NCBI RefSeq assembly: GCF_022760805.1
Contig: NZ_JAIVFL010000001.1
Coordinates: forward strand, 1,364,001 to 1,428,000
Direction: 5' to 3'
Length of the DNA stretch: 64,000 bases
From: Candidatus Mycolicibacterium alkanivorans
Lineage (GTDB): Bacteria; Actinomycetota; Actinomycetes; Mycobacteriales; Mycobacteriaceae
Made by a program: the position numbers and the translations under genes
The notes under the pieces: generated by a model
The model's database searches: none
Seen by the model: only the letters and a program-made list of their open reading frames with translations
Told to the model about the DNA's origin: nothing
Part shown: in pieces, positions 28,751 through 40,623 of the stretch
Numbering within the stretch: position 1 is the stretch's first letter
How the letters are laid out: each line of letters starts with the position of its first letter

Positions 28751-31030
28751 ATGGTGAATGATGTGTGGCCGCCCGGAGCGACGAAGGGTCCACGGGTCGT
28801 GCTGACCAACGCCGACAAGGTGCTCTACCCCGCCACCGGAACCACCAAGGCCGACGTCTTCACCTACTACACCACCATCGCCGAGGTCATGCTGCCGCAT
28901 ATCGCGGGCCGGCCGGTCACCCGGAAGCGCTGGCCCAACGGCGTCGAGGAGCCGGCGTTCTTCGAAAAGCAGCTTGCCAGTTCGGCTCCCGACTGGCTGG
29001 CTCGAGCAACGGTGGTGCACCGCTCGGGCAGCACCACCTACCCGATCATCGACAGCACGACCGGTCTGGCGTGGATCGCCCAGCAGGCCTCGCTGGAGGT
29101 GCACGTGCCGCAATGGTGCTTCACCGCTGCTGGAAACCCGGGGCCGGCGACGCGCTTAGTGTTCGACCTGGATCCCGGTGAGGGCGTGACCATGCCGCAG
29201 CTGTGTGAGGTCGCCAACGCGGTGCGCGAACTGGTGGACGACGTCGGGCTGACGGTGTACCCAGTCACCAGCGGGAGTAAGGGACTGCATCTGTATGCGC
29301 GGCTGGCCGAGCCGGTGAGCAGCAACGGCGCGGTGGTGGTGGCGCGGCGGGTGGCTCAGCAGCTCGAGCAGAGCATGCCCAAGCTCGTCACCGCCACGAT
29401 GACCAAGAGTCTGCGGGCCGGAAAGGTGTTCCTGGACTGGAGCCAGAACAACGCGGCCAAGACCACGATCGCGCCGTATTCGTTGCGCGGGCGTGAGCAC
29501 CCGACGGTGGCCGCCCCGCGGACGTGGGACGAGATCGATGATCCCGCGCTGCGGCAGCTGGATTACTCCGAGGTGCTGGCGCGGGTGGCCCAGCACGGCG
29601 ACCTGCTGGCCGACCTCGATGCCGATGTCCCGGGTGAAGACCGGCTGACGACCTACCGCAGCATGCGTGATGCGGCCAAGACACCCGAGCCGGTGCCGAA
29701 AGCCTCTCCCGCGGTGGGAAACAACGACCGGTTCGTCATCCAGGAACACCACGCGCGCAGGCTGCACTACGACTTCCGGCTCGAGCGCGACGGCGTGCTG
29801 GTGTCATGGGCCATCCCCAAGAACCTGCCCGACACCCCGGCCGTCAACCACCTGGCCGTGCACACCGAGGACCATCCGCTGGAGTACGCGACCTTCGAGG
29901 GTGAGATTCCGAAGGGGGAGTACGGCGGCGGCAAGGTGATCATCTGGGACTCCGGAACTTATTCGGCCGAGAAGTTCAACGACCACGAGGTGATCGTCGA
30001 CCTCTACGGGCAGCGAATCTCAGGGCGCTACGCGCTGATCCAGACCAATGCCGACCAATGGCTGGCGCACCGGATGAAGGAGCAGCCTCAACCGCGTTTG
30101 CAGGATTACTCGCCGATGCTTGCCACATTGGGCTCGGTCGACAAGCTGACCGCTGCGCAGTACGCCTTCGAGGGGAAGTTCGACGGCTACCGGCTTCTGG
30201 TCGAGGTCGACCACGGCCGGCTTCGGCTGCAATCGCGCAGCGGGCGTGACGTCACCGCCGAATACCCGCAACTCCGGTCACTGGCAGCCGATCTCGCCGA
30301 CCACGAGGTCATCCTCGACGGTGAGGTGGTGGCGCTGGACGCCGACGGGGTGCCCAGCTTCGGCGAGATGCAGAACCGGGTACGCGCCACCAGGATCGAG
30401 TTCTGGGCATTCGACATCCTGCGTCTGGACGGGCGCTCGCTGATGCGCGCGAAGTACCGGGATCGCCGAAAGGTCCTGGAAGCCTTCGCAGCAGGAACGA
30501 ATTTGATCGTTCCGCCGCTGATCGAGGGCGACGGACCCGAGGCGTTGGCGCACTCCCGCGCCAAGAAGTGGGAGGGTGTGGTCGCCAAGAAGTGGGACTC
30601 CACCTATCAACCGGGGCGACGCTCGTCGGCGTGGATCAAGGACAAGAACTGGAACACCCAGGAAATAGTGATCGGCGGCTGGCGCGAGGGAAATGGTGGG
30701 CGCTCCAGCGGGATCGGCGCGCTGCTGATGGGAATACCCGGCGACGACGGGCTCGAATTCGTCGGCCGGGTCGGCACCGGCTTCTCCGACAAGGAGCTGA
30801 GCCGCCTCAAGGCGATCCTGGCCCCGCTGCACACCGACGACTCACCGTTCGACCCGCCGCTGCCCCGTCCGGAGACCAGGGGCGTCACCTACGTCCGGCC
30901 CGAGTTGGTGGGCGAGGTGCGCTACGGCGAGTGGACGTCGGACGGCCGGCTGCGCCACCCGAGTTGGCGCGGACTGCGGCCTGACAAGGACCCCGCCGAG
31001 GTTGTGATCGAGGCACCGCCGAACGGATGA
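28751..31030 (+). CDS. ligD: ATP-dependent DNA ligase D (POL-PE-LIG)
   Basis: 759 aa multifunctional end-joining enzyme, same length as M. tuberculosis LigD (Rv0938). Primase-polymerase domain about 1-300 with metal ligands in FDLDPGEG (Asp139, Asp141) and FLDWSQN. Phosphoesterase domain about 320-450 with FVIQEHHARRLHYDFRLE. Ligase domain about 460-759 with nucleotidyl Lys476 in EGKFDGYR. Works with Ku. ATG 28751 is the conventional start; the promoter may favour GTG 28754, a one-residue difference. Confidence 0.97.
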   Translation: MVNDVWPPGATKGPRVVLTNADKVLYPATGTTKADVFTYYTTIAEVMLPHIAGRPVTRKRWPNGVEEPAFFEKQLASSAPDWLARATVVHRSGSTTYPIIDSTTGLAWIAQQASLEVHVPQWCFTAAGNPGPATRLVFDLDPGEGVTMPQLCEVANAVRELVDDVGLTVYPVTSGSKGLHLYARLAEPVSSNGAVVVARRVAQQLEQSMPKLVTATMTKSLRAGKVFLDWSQNNAAKTTIAPYSLRGREHPTVAAPRTWDEIDDPALRQLDYSEVLARVAQHGDLLADLDADVPGEDRLTTYRSMRDAAKTPEPVPKASPAVGNNDRFVIQEHHARRLHYDFRLERDGVLVSWAIPKNLPDTPAVNHLAVHTEDHPLEYATFEGEIPKGEYGGGKVIIWDSGTYSAEKFNDHEVIVDLYGQRISGRYALIQTNADQWLAHRMKEQPQPRLQDYSPMLATLGSVDKLTAAQYAFEGKFDGYRLLVEVDHGRLRLQSRSGRDVTAEYPQLRSLAADLADHEVILDGEVVALDADGVPSFGEMQNRVRATRIEFWAFDILRLDGRSLMRAKYRDRRKVLEAFAAGTNLIVPPLIEGDGPEALAHSRAKKWEGVVAKKWDSTYQPGRRSSAWIKDKNWNTQEIVIGGWREGNGGRSSGIGALLMGIPGDDGLEFVGRVGTGFSDKELSRLKAILAPLHTDDSPFDPPLPRPETRGVTYVRPELVGEVRYGEWTSDGRLRHPSWRGLRPDKDPAEVVIEAPPNG

Positions 31031-31033
31031 GCC

Positions 31034-32389
31034 CTACCCGGCCACGGGCTCCTGTGGATCGCCGCCGTCTTTGAGGAGTCGTTCGGGATGATGAAAGTCG
31101 TTGGTCCCGCCGCGAAGCATCGGTAGCTGCGGCGGCGGGATCCATTCGGTGTCGCCGCTGGGCAGTATTCGGGTGGCCCATCCACCGGTTTCGACCAGTT
31201 GGTTGTCGGGATCGCAGGCCAGGGCGAGGTGGTCGATGTTGGTGGCCCCACCGTCGGACCAATCCTTGGCGGCGTGGTGGACTGCGCTGTGGTAGCCGGG
31301 TGCATCACAGCCCGGCCGCGTGCAGCCACGTTGCTTGGAATGCAACATGATTCGCTGATCAGCCGACGCCAGACGCTTGGTCCGGCCCAGCCACAACGCC
31401 CGCCCGTCGACCCCGTCGAACAACGCGAGGTAGTGGTAGGCATGGCAGGACATCCGGATCAGGTCGGGAATCGGCAGCAGCGTACCTCCGGCCGTCACGG
31501 CGTGCCCGGACTTGGCCTGGATATCCTGCAGCTTGGCCGACACGATCACCGTCACCGGTAATCCGTTGTGCTGACCGAGTTTCGGGTCGCCGAGTTGTCC
31601 GCGCACCAACGCCTTGAGCGCGTCGTGTTGGCGCTGGCCGTGACCACGTAGGTCCCGCCCGGCCACCTCCTCGGACGGCGTGACCGTGGGGCTTTCGTCC
31701 GCCGGATTGCACATTCCCGGCGCGGCGAACTTGGCCATCCATGCGTCCAGCATGGACCGCAACTCCGGATCGGCCACCAGCTTGCCCACGCTCATGCCGT
31801 CGACGCGTTGTCCGCCGCACCAGACGAATCCGCGCTTGCGGGCCCGATCGTCATCGGAGAACTTGCCGTCGGGATTTAGATGCAGGGCCAACCGTGCGGC
31901 GACCCGTTCCAGTTGATCGGGGCGCAGATTCGCCGCATGCTCCGCCAGTGATTTCTCGGCCTTCTCCACCTCGGCGGGTGGTACATGGTCGGGGAGGTCG
32001 CGGAAGAACCGCTGGATGACCTGTAGGTGCTCGCCGTCCAGCAACCCGTCGCGCCATGCGGTGGCGGTCGCCGGCAGGATCGGCGGCACGGGCTCACCGG
32101 TCAGGGTGGTGCGAGGTGCCAGTTGCTCTGCGTCCCGAATGCGGCGACGCGCCTCGCGCGGGCTGATCCGCAGGACATCGGCCAAGGTGACGGGGACCGG
32201 CGGGCAACCCTCGAACTGCTCCAGCCGGGCGACCACCGCATGGGACACCGCGACCTGGCGACGGCGCGCGTTCTCCAGGCGGTCCAACACTGCGAACCTT
32301 TGCGGGGGAGCCAGCACATCGAGATCGACCGCGGCCAGCGACTCGACGGCGGTGTCGAGTGCCTCCAGCACGTCGTCAATCGAACTCAT
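31034..32389 (-). CDS. 13E12-repeat family protein (DUF222-HNH)
   Basis: 451 aa: N-terminal DUF222 helical domain (about 1-300) and C-terminal HNH endonuclease-like domain with CTRPGCDAPGYHSAVHHAAKDWSDGGATNIDHLALACDPDNQ (shown here as residue range about 370-412). HNH Cys pair, HH and final Asn/His are all present, so the nuclease centre looks intact. This is the M. tuberculosis 13E12 repeat family, multicopy in many mycobacteria; phage phiRv1 uses such repeats as attachment sites. Biological role unknown. Stops 3 bases after ligD on the other strand. Confidence 0.88.
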   Translation of the reverse strand: MSSIDDVLEALDTAVESLAAVDLDVLAPPQRFAVLDRLENARRRQVAVSHAVVARLEQFEGCPPVPVTLADVLRISPREARRRIRDAEQLAPRTTLTGEPVPPILPATATAWRDGLLDGEHLQVIQRFFRDLPDHVPPAEVEKAEKSLAEHAANLRPDQLERVAARLALHLNPDGKFSDDDRARKRGFVWCGGQRVDGMSVGKLVADPELRSMLDAWMAKFAAPGMCNPADESPTVTPSEEVAGRDLRGHGQRQHDALKALVRGQLGDPKLGQHNGLPVTVIVSAKLQDIQAKSGHAVTAGGTLLPIPDLIRMSCHAYHYLALFDGVDGRALWLGRTKRLASADQRIMLHSKQRGCTRPGCDAPGYHSAVHHAAKDWSDGGATNIDHLALACDPDNQLVETGGWATRILPSGDTEWIPPPQLPMLRGGTNDFHHPERLLKDGGDPQEPVAG

Positions 32390-32396
32390 GTTCGAA

Positions 32397-32402
32397 AGAT
32401 TA
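32397..32402 (-). promoter_or_regulatory. Leaderless -10 box, 13E12 gene
   Basis: TAATCT on the minus strand, 7 bases before ATG 32389. Confidence 0.5.
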
Positions 32403-32431
32403 CGCCGGCCGTCCGACAAATTCTGGCGCCG

Positions 32432-32896
32432 TCACAGTCGAACAATGGAGGCCGCGATCGCCGCCTGCAAGCCTCGGGTGGCCAGCCGGTCGGCCAGCTC
32501 GTTGTCGGCAACGCCCGAGTGGCCCTTCACCCAGAACCACTCGACATGGTTTTGTGCACAGGCGATCTGGAGGCGCTGCCATAGGTCGACGTTCTTCACC
32601 GGCTCCTTCGCCGCCGTCAGCCACCCGTTGCGTTCCCAGCCGTGCACCCACTTCGTGATGCCGTTGCGGACGTAGGTGCTGTCGGTATAGAGGTGCACCA
32701 TCGCTGGCCGCGTGAGCGCCTCCAACGCCATGATGGGAGCGGTCAACTCCATGCGGTTGTTGCTAGTCCGGCCGGCCTCTCCGCCGCACATTTCACGAAC
32801 ATGTTCGCGTAGGCGCAGCACCGCTCCCCAGCCGCCGGGGCCGGGGTTCGGTCGGCATCCGCCGTCGGTGTGGATGACAACGGTCTCGTCGGTCAT
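32432..32896 (-). CDS. rnhA: Ribonuclease HI
   Basis: 154 aa stand-alone RNase HI that cleaves the RNA strand of RNA-DNA hybrids. All four acidic catalytic residues are visible: Asp in [12 protein letters not shown], Glu in NNRMELTA, Asp in YTDSTYV and Asp in GVADNELAD; the basic protrusion [10 protein letters not shown] is present. M. tuberculosis has only a bifunctional RNase HI, so a separate rnhA next to ligD is a feature of other mycobacteria. ATG 32896. Confidence 0.96.
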   Translation of the reverse strand: MTDETVVIHTDGGCRPNPGPGGWGAVLRLREHVREMCGGEAGRTSNNRMELTAPIMALEALTRPAMVHLYTDSTYVRNGITKWVHGWERNGWLTAAKEPVKNVDLWQRLQIACAQNHVEWFWVKGHSGVADNELADRLATRGLQAAIAASIVRL

Positions 32897-32902
32897 TTGC
32901 CG

Positions 32903-32908
32903 AGGATA
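32903..32908 (-). promoter_or_regulatory. Leaderless -10 box, rnhA
   Basis: TATCCT on the minus strand, 6 bases before ATG 32896. Confidence 0.5.
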
Positions 32909-32998
32909 GGCATTGAGATCACCGCTGTCCGGACCGACGGCCAAACCTCCGCAGGGTCGGCGACGTGAAGTTCGTGGACGCAGATCGTCAATGCTCAC

Positions 32999-33748
32999 TC
33001 ACCAGCGTCGACTGCGCGCATGCTTGGGTCTCCCGGAACTGGCCTGCGCCCGACGTGGCTTGGGCGGTCCCAGGGCGGCGGCGCCTGCGGCCACAATGGC
33101 GCCACCCAGAACCATGCCTCCGATGACGTCGGTGAAAATGTGTGCGCGGGTGTACAAGGCCAGGAAGGCGACGAACAGGACACCTGCCGCCACGGGCACC
33201 GCCAGTGCTGCTTTCGCAATCGGGCTGTGACCGATGCCGAGGCATATCGCAATCATGCCGAGCAGCGTGGCGACAGCCGTGACGTGGCCGGACGGGAACG
33301 AATGGGCGTAGGTCAGCAGTGAGCCGTCTTGCAGCTTCGTGAGGCTCGTTGGCGTTCGAGTGACGACGGCCTTGAGTGTCTCCTCGATGGCCACGCCCAC
33401 CCCGACCCCTCCGAGGACGACGAGAGCCGGCCGGGCCGACCGCGCCCGCAGGGCCAGCAGAGAGCCGCTGACCACGCCGGCCACCGCGAAGGGAACCGGC
33501 TGACCGATGTTGGCGAAAACACCGTGGGCGTCGATTCGCAATTGGTGGAATCGGTGCCGATAGAACCAGTTCCAGACCGAGGCGTCGAGTGAGGCCATCC
33601 ACGCGGTATTGATCTCCAGCGCCAGAACCGCCAGGACGGTGAACAGCGCGGCGGCAAGCTTGATCATCGCCAGGCGACCCCGGCCGACCGATGCGAGAAC
33701 CACGGCCCCAACAACCAGCCCGGTCTTCGCGGTGTCGATGTCGGTCAT
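32999..33748 (-). CDS. PAP2-family membrane phosphatase
   Basis: 249 aa integral membrane PAP2 phosphatase. The three-part motif is present: KAVVTRTPTS, SFPSGHVTA and TRAHIFTDVIGG. About six membrane helices and a basic tail. Such enzymes remove phosphate from lipid phosphates or undecaprenyl pyrophosphate at the outer face of the membrane; substrate unknown. ATG 33748 lies 8 bases after TACCCT. It is 28 bases downstream of prpE on the same strand. Confidence 0.88.
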   Translation of the reverse strand: MTDIDTAKTGLVVGAVVLASVGRGRLAMIKLAAALFTVLAVLALEINTAWMASLDASVWNWFYRHRFHQLRIDAHGVFANIGQPVPFAVAGVVSGSLLALRARSARPALVVLGGVGVGVAIEETLKAVVTRTPTSLTKLQDGSLLTYAHSFPSGHVTAVATLLGMIAICLGIGHSPIAKAALAVPVAAGVLFVAFLALYTRAHIFTDVIGGMVLGGAIVAAGAAALGPPKPRRAQASSGRPKHARSRRW

Positions 33749-33776
33749 CGCCGACCAGGGTATGACGGAAACCCAC

Positions 33777-35648
<1,872 letters not shown>

Positions 35649-35742
35649 ACCGGACTCCTTCCCGTCATTGGGTCGTTGAATGGTAGCGCGCGAGCGTGGC
35701 GCAGGTCTCATCGGCGGCGCATTTGTCGGTGAGCGTACCGAC

Positions 35743-35862
35743 ATGTGCGCCGATAGGTTCGCCCACACACTCAGGCCGGGACTGAAACTCGGGATGGCTG
35801 TGTGGTCGATCGTGGTGCTGGCATGGCTGGTGCTTGCCGCGGCGGCCCTACTCGGCGTCTGA
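35743..35862 (+). CDS. Possible tiny membrane protein
   Basis: 39 aa: a basic N terminus (MCADRFAHTLRPGLKLG) followed by one hydrophobic helix (MAVWSIVVLAWLVLAAAALLGV). No homology recognised. Its last bases overlap the end of the DUF2231 gene on the other strand. May be spurious. Confidence 0.3.
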   Translation: MCADRFAHTLRPGLKLGMAVWSIVVLAWLVLAAAALLGV

Positions 35863-36342
35863 CTCGCCGTTCGCCACCGACGTCAGCGGCTTCTCGCTCC
35901 AGGTGGCCTTCGCGCCGGAGTCACCGATGCGGTAAACCTGCACGAACGTTCCGACGCCCGCCAGGACCACGAACACCGCTATCGCCGCCGACAGCATCGT
36001 CGACAGCGCCTTTCCGCGGCCGGCTCGAACGTGCTGCAAGGTGAGCAGGGCCGTGGCGATGACCAGGGCGCCCGAGAAGAAGATCATCGTGTCACCGAGT
36101 TCGACGTGGGTGTCCACCAGCGGCGACCGCGCCACCCGATGCTGCAGCCATTCCCCGGCCTCGGTGGTCAGCGGCGTCAAAACCGCCGTCACGAGCGAAA
36201 GTGCCAGCACCAGCCAGACCAGCCGCTCCCGGGCGGCGGGCCACACCGCGCACACGATCGCCAGGACGGCAGTCAGCGGTGCCAGTACCACGATGAAGTG
36301 GACGAACAGCACGTGCGCCGGGAGTCCGTTGAAAGTCGACAC
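35848..36342 (-). CDS. DUF2231-like four-helix membrane protein
   Basis: 164 aa, four transmembrane helices with the opening FNGLPAHVLFVHFIVVLAPL typical of the DUF2231 family; polar loop TTEAGEWLQHRVARSP and a charged C terminus. Relatives are often encoded with metal or redox transport proteins; here it diverges from a metal ATPase gene with 30 bases between. GTG 36342 is 7 bases after TAGTAT. Confidence 0.75.
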   Translation of the reverse strand: MSTFNGLPAHVLFVHFIVVLAPLTAVLAIVCAVWPAARERLVWLVLALSLVTAVLTPLTTEAGEWLQHRVARSPLVDTHVELGDTMIFFSGALVIATALLTLQHVRAGRGKALSTMLSAAIAVFVVLAGVGTFVQVYRIGDSGAKATWSEKPLTSVANGESDAE

Positions 36343-36349
36343 CCGGCGG

Positions 36350-36355
36350 ATACTA
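36350..36355 (-). promoter_or_regulatory. Leaderless -10 box, DUF2231 gene
   Basis: TAGTAT on the minus strand, 7 bases before GTG 36342. Confidence 0.5.
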
Positions 36356-36372
36356 CAGCCGGTAGGTGGATC

Positions 36373-38687
36373 ATGAGATCTGTGAAGGACGCGACTCGGT
36401 GGGCGCTGCTCGCGGTGACACTGACTGCGCTGCTGGCCGGGGGAGTCGCGTGGCTGCTCGGTGCCCGGGCGGTCGCGGACGGCTGCTGGATCGCGGGCAC
36501 CGTCGCCGCGCTGATCCCAGCGCTGTGGTGGGTTATCGCCGCCTCGGTGCAGGTCGGCTCGGCGTGGACGTCCTGGCGGTGTTGTCCCTCGGCGGCGCGC
36601 TGGCAGTCGGGGAGTACCTGGCCGGGGCTCTGATCGGCGTCATGCTGGCCACCGGCCAAGCACTCGACGCCGCCGCCGAGCGACGCGCGACCAAGGACCT
36701 CCGTGCGCTGCTGGACCGGGTTCCGCGCACGGCGCGCCGGCGCACCGCCGACGGGGTCGAGGTGGTCGAGGTCGAAGCGATCGAGGTCGACGACGTCGTC
36801 ATCGTCGGGCCCGGAGAGGTGCTGCCGGTCGACGGTCTCGTGCTGTCGGAGACCGCCGTGCTCGACGAGTCCGCCCTGACCGGTGAGTCGGCGCACGTGC
36901 AGCGGGACCGCGGCGAATCACTGTGCAGCGGCGGGGTGAATGCGGGCGGCGGTCTGGAGATGCGGGCCTCGGCCACCGCAGCCGACAGCACCTATGCGGG
37001 CATCGTGTCGCTGGCCCGCCAGGCTGCGGCCGAGACCGCGCCGGTGGTCCGCCTCGCCGACCGCTTCGCGGCCTGGTTCGTGCCCGTCGCGCTGGCCGTC
37101 GCGGGTCTTGCCTGGCTGCTGAGTGGGACCGCTGAACGTGCCGTCGCGGTGCTGGTGGTGGCCACCCCGTGCCCGCTGCTGCTGGCCGCACCGGTCGCGA
37201 TCGTGTCGGGCTTGTCGCGCACCTCGCGGATCGGCGTCCTGGTCCGCGGCGGTGGTGCGCTCGAAACATTAGGTCGTGCGACCACTTTGGTGCTGGACAA
37301 GACCGGCACGTTGACGTCGGGCCGGCCGCGCGGAACCGACGTCGCGGTCGCGCCGGGCTGGACTGTCGACCGGGTCCTGGGACTCGCCGCGTCCGCCGAC
37401 CAGCTCTCCCCGCACATCCTGGCCGCCGCGATCGTCGCCGAAGCCCGGCTGCGCGGTGTGCCGCTCACCGTACCGACCGCAGTCAGCGAGGAGGCTGGCA
37501 CCGGGGTGGCGGCGGTGGTCGACGGACGCCGCGTCGCCGTCGGCAATCTCGCGCTCGACGGCGACTTGCCCGACTGGGCGACGGCCGTGCTGTCCCGGGC
37601 GTCGTTCGACGGCGCGGTGGTGGCTTGGGTGGCGGTGGACGACGAACTCGTCGGGGCCGTCCTGCTGACCGACCCGCTGCGTCCGGACGCGCCTCGCACC
37701 CTGCGACGGCTGCGCGCGGCCGGGATGACACGGTTGGTGATGCTGACCGGTGATCGTCCCGCGCCGGCTAGGCAGATCGGCACCGTGCTGGGGCTCGACG
37801 AGGTCGCCGCCCAGCAGACCCCGGCTGACAAGGTTGCCCGGGTTCGTGCCGAACGCGCCAAGGCGGTGACGGCCATGGTCGGTGACGGCGTCAATGACGC
37901 ACCCGCGCTGGCCGCCGCCGACGTCGGGATCGCGATGGGCGCACGAGGGTCGACGGCGAGTTCGGAGGCCGCCGACATCGTGCTGACCGCCGACCGGCTG
38001 GACCGGGTGGCCGACGCCAAGCTGATCGCCCGGCGCTCACGCCGGATCGCGGTGCAAAGCGCCGGGATCGGAATGGGATTGTCCTTGGCCGCCATGGGTT
38101 TTGCGGCCGTCGGTTGGCTGCCGCCCGCGGTGGGTGCGCTGTTGCAGGAAGGCATCGACCTCGCCGTCATCCTCAACGCCCTGCGTGCGCTTCGCGGCGA
38201 CCACACCGGCCCGCCGCCGCTGAGCGCCGATGCCGAGAAATTGGTGCGGCGGTTCTCCGCCGAGCACGACCGGATGCGCGACGATCTGTCGATCCTGCGC
38301 GACGCCGCCCACCGGGTGGCCGAGGGCGACCGCGATGCCGCGCTGGCGTCGCTACGCGTCGCTGACTCCTTCCTGCAGGACACGCTGCTGCCGCACGAGG
38401 ACGCCGAGGACAGCGCGTTGTACCCCGAGTTGGCCCGACCGCTGGGCAGCGCCGAAGCCACCGCGACGATGAGCCGCATGCACGCCGAGATCCACCGGCT
38501 GGCGCAGCGTCTGCACAGCCACACCGAACTGGCCGACGAGGCCGGGGCGGTGCGCCCGGATCAGGCCGACGACCTGCTCGCGTGCCTCTACGGCCTGTAC
38601 GCCCTGCTGTGTCTGCACTTCGTGCAGGAGGAGGAGAACTTCTTCGTGTTGGCGCCCGCCTTCCTCAACCTGGCCGACAAGTCGTGA
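36373..38687 (+). pseudogene. P1B-5 metal ATPase with C-terminal hemerythrin domain, one frameshift
   Basis: Heavy-metal P-type ATPase. The N terminus (ATG 36373, two helices ending ALIPALWWVIAA) is in a different frame from the remainder, which resumes as GAGRLGVDVLAVLSLGG; restoring one C near 36543 fuses them. Downstream: actuator LTGESAHV, ion-binding VATPCPLLLAAP, phosphorylation DKTGTLT, hinge GDGVNDAPALAAADVGIAMG. The TPC membrane motif plus a C-terminal hemerythrin-like HHE domain (about 150 residues; EHDRMRDD, LLPHEDAEDSALYPEL, MHAEIHRL, LHFVQEEENFF, all His/Glu ligands present) is the P1B-5 subgroup, linked to Ni/Fe export. Could be a true gene with a sequencing error. GTGA overlap with the next gene. 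Confidence 0.85.
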
Positions 38688-39853
38688 GCGATCGTGGTTG
38701 GCTCACCCGCAACGTTCGCGTCCTCTCGGCGGTGTCCTTTCTGCAGGACGCCGCGAGCGAGCTGCTGTACCCGCTGCTACCGATCTACCTGACCGCCGTG
38801 CTCGGAGCCCCGCCGTCGGTGGTGGGCGCCATCGAGGGCGCTGCGGAGGGCGCTGCTTCCTTGACCAAGCTCGCGGTCGGCCCGCTCGGCGACCGGTTCG
38901 CCAAACGTCCGTTGATCGCAACGGGATACGGCATGGCGGCGCTGGGAAAGGTGATCATCGCGGTGGCTGCGGCCTGGCCAGGGGTGCTGGCCGGCCGGGT
39001 GGTCGACCGCCTGGGCAAGGGCATCCGCGGTGCGCCTCGGGATGCCCTGCTGATCGAGGGTATCGATTCGTCGTTGCGCGGCAGGGTGTTCGGGTTCCAC
39101 CGCACGATGGACACGCTGGGCGCGGTGGTCGGTCCGCTGCTCGGCCTGGCCGGCTATGAACTGCTGGGTCAGCGCATCCCGCCGCTGCTGTACATCGCGA
39201 TCGTGCCCGCCGTGCTCTCGGTCCTGCTCGTCTTTCTGGTGCGTGAACAGCGACGCCCCGGCCCACGCCCCCCACGACAGCCCATCTTCCGCGGTTTGCG
39301 GGAGCTGCCGCGCCGCTACTGGCGGGTGACCGCCCTGCTGGTCGGCTTCGGCGTCGTCAACTTCCCGGATGCGCTGTTGTTGTTGCGGCTCAACGAGATC
39401 GGGTTCGGTGTCGTCGGGGTCATCCTCGCCTACGTCGGCTACAATCTGGTCTACGCGCTGGGAAGCTTCCCGGCCGGGGTGCTGGCCGACCGGCTGCCGC
39501 GCTCGGCGGTGTTCGGATTCGGTCTGCTGTTCTTCGCGATCGGCTACATCGGTCTGGGACTGACCACCAATGCGGTTGCGGCGTGGATGCTTATCGGCGC
39601 CTACGGGCTGTTCACGGCGTGCACCGACGGCGTGGGTAAAGCGTGGATCTCGTCCCTGGTCGGCTCGGACCGGCAGGCCAGCGCCCAGGGCGTCTTCCAG
39701 GGCGCCAGCGGCCTGGCGGTACTGGTGGCCGGGCTGTGGGCCGGTCTGCTGTGGGGTGCCGACGGCCGGTTGCCACTGCTGGTGTCCGGCGTCGTCGGCG
39801 GGTGCTTCGCGGCGGTGCTGCTGCTGCCGTGGCTGTTCCGGCGGGCTCGTTAG
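38684..39853 (+). CDS. MFS transporter
   Basis: 389 aa major facilitator with 11-12 predicted helices. The family loop motif between helices 2 and 3 reads GPLGDRFAKRPLI, and a second copy GVLADRLPRSAVF follows in the second half; AGRVVDRLGKGIRGAPRDALL is typical of a bacterial exporter group. GTG 38684 overlaps the stop of the metal ATPase, so the two are coupled; it may export a related metal complex or metabolite, but this is inference only. Confidence 0.85.
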   Translation: MSDRGWLTRNVRVLSAVSFLQDAASELLYPLLPIYLTAVLGAPPSVVGAIEGAAEGAASLTKLAVGPLGDRFAKRPLIATGYGMAALGKVIIAVAAAWPGVLAGRVVDRLGKGIRGAPRDALLIEGIDSSLRGRVFGFHRTMDTLGAVVGPLLGLAGYELLGQRIPPLLYIAIVPAVLSVLLVFLVREQRRPGPRPPRQPIFRGLRELPRRYWRVTALLVGFGVVNFPDALLLLRLNEIGFGVVGVILAYVGYNLVYALGSFPAGVLADRLPRSAVFGFGLLFFAIGYIGLGLTTNAVAAWMLIGAYGLFTACTDGVGKAWISSLVGSDRQASAQGVFQGASGLAVLVAGLWAGLLWGADGRLPLLVSGVVGGCFAAVLLLPWLFRRAR

Positions 39854-39856
39854 GCT
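39851..39856 (+). promoter_or_regulatory. Leaderless -10 box, cobF
   Basis: TAGGCT overlapping the stop codon of the MFS gene, 7 bases before ATG 39864. Confidence 0.5.
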
Positions 39857-39863
39857 GCCCGGT

Positions 39864-40598
39864 ATGCGCCGCATCCACGTCATCGGCATCGGCGCCGGCG
39901 ATCCGGACTACGTGACGGCGCAGGCGGTCCGCGCGCTCAACGACACCGAGGTGTTCTTCGCGATGGACAAGGGTGAGGCCAAGAGCGACCTCGTCGGGCT
40001 GCGCCGCGAGATCTGCAGCCGCTTCGTCACCCGGCCCGGGTTCCGGTTCGTCGAGCTGCCCGACCCCAAGCGCGCTGCCGACGGCGACTACAACCAGGCC
40101 GTCTCGCAGTGGCACACCGCCCGGGCACGGTTGTGGGCCGAGGCCATCGAAACCGAACTCGGGCCCGACGGCGTGGGCGCGTTCCTGGCCTGGGGTGACC
40201 CGTCACTGTACGACAGCACGTTGCGGATCCTCGAGCAGGTCGCCCAACACATCGAGTTCAGCTTCGACGTCATCCCCGGAATCACCGCCGTGCAGGCACT
40301 GACGGCCCGGCATCGCATCACGCTCAACGACGTCGGCGAGCCAGTGCTGATCACCACCGGGCGTCAGCTGCGGAGCAGCGGGCTGGCCGGCTCGGCGGTG
40401 GTGATGCTCGACGGCGAGTGTTCGTTCCTCGGCTGCCCGCCGCAGACCCGGATCTGGTGGGGTGCCTATCTGGGCACGCCCGACGAGATCCTGGTCGCCG
40501 GCACCGTTGGCGACGTCGGTCGACGGATTGCCGATCTGCGTGCCGAGGCCCGCGAGCGGCACGGCTGGATCATGGACATCTATCTGCTGCGCGCCTAG
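39864..40598 (+). CDS. cobF: Precorrin-6A synthase (deacetylating) CobF
   Basis: 244 aa SAM-dependent methyltransferase of the aerobic cobalamin pathway, methylating C-1 of precorrin-5 with loss of acetate. Tetrapyrrole-methylase signature: start RRIHVIGIGAGDPDYVTAQA, then FLAWGDPSLYDST and VIPGITAVQALTARH. CobF is absent from M. tuberculosis sensu stricto but present in most other mycobacteria, so its presence here argues against the tuberculosis complex. Located away from other cob genes. Confidence 0.93.
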   Translation: MRRIHVIGIGAGDPDYVTAQAVRALNDTEVFFAMDKGEAKSDLVGLRREICSRFVTRPGFRFVELPDPKRAADGDYNQAVSQWHTARARLWAEAIETELGPDGVGAFLAWGDPSLYDSTLRILEQVAQHIEFSFDVIPGITAVQALTARHRITLNDVGEPVLITTGRQLRSSGLAGSAVVMLDGECSFLGCPPQTRIWWGAYLGTPDEILVAGTVGDVGRRIADLRAEARERHGWIMDIYLLRA

Positions 40599-40623
40599 GG
40601 CGTGTCTGGGGGAGGATGAGCGT

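Noticed and set aside
31034..32389. 13E12 gene as part of a prophage
   Set aside because: No phage structural or integrase genes adjoin it; the family is commonly chromosomal in mycobacteria.
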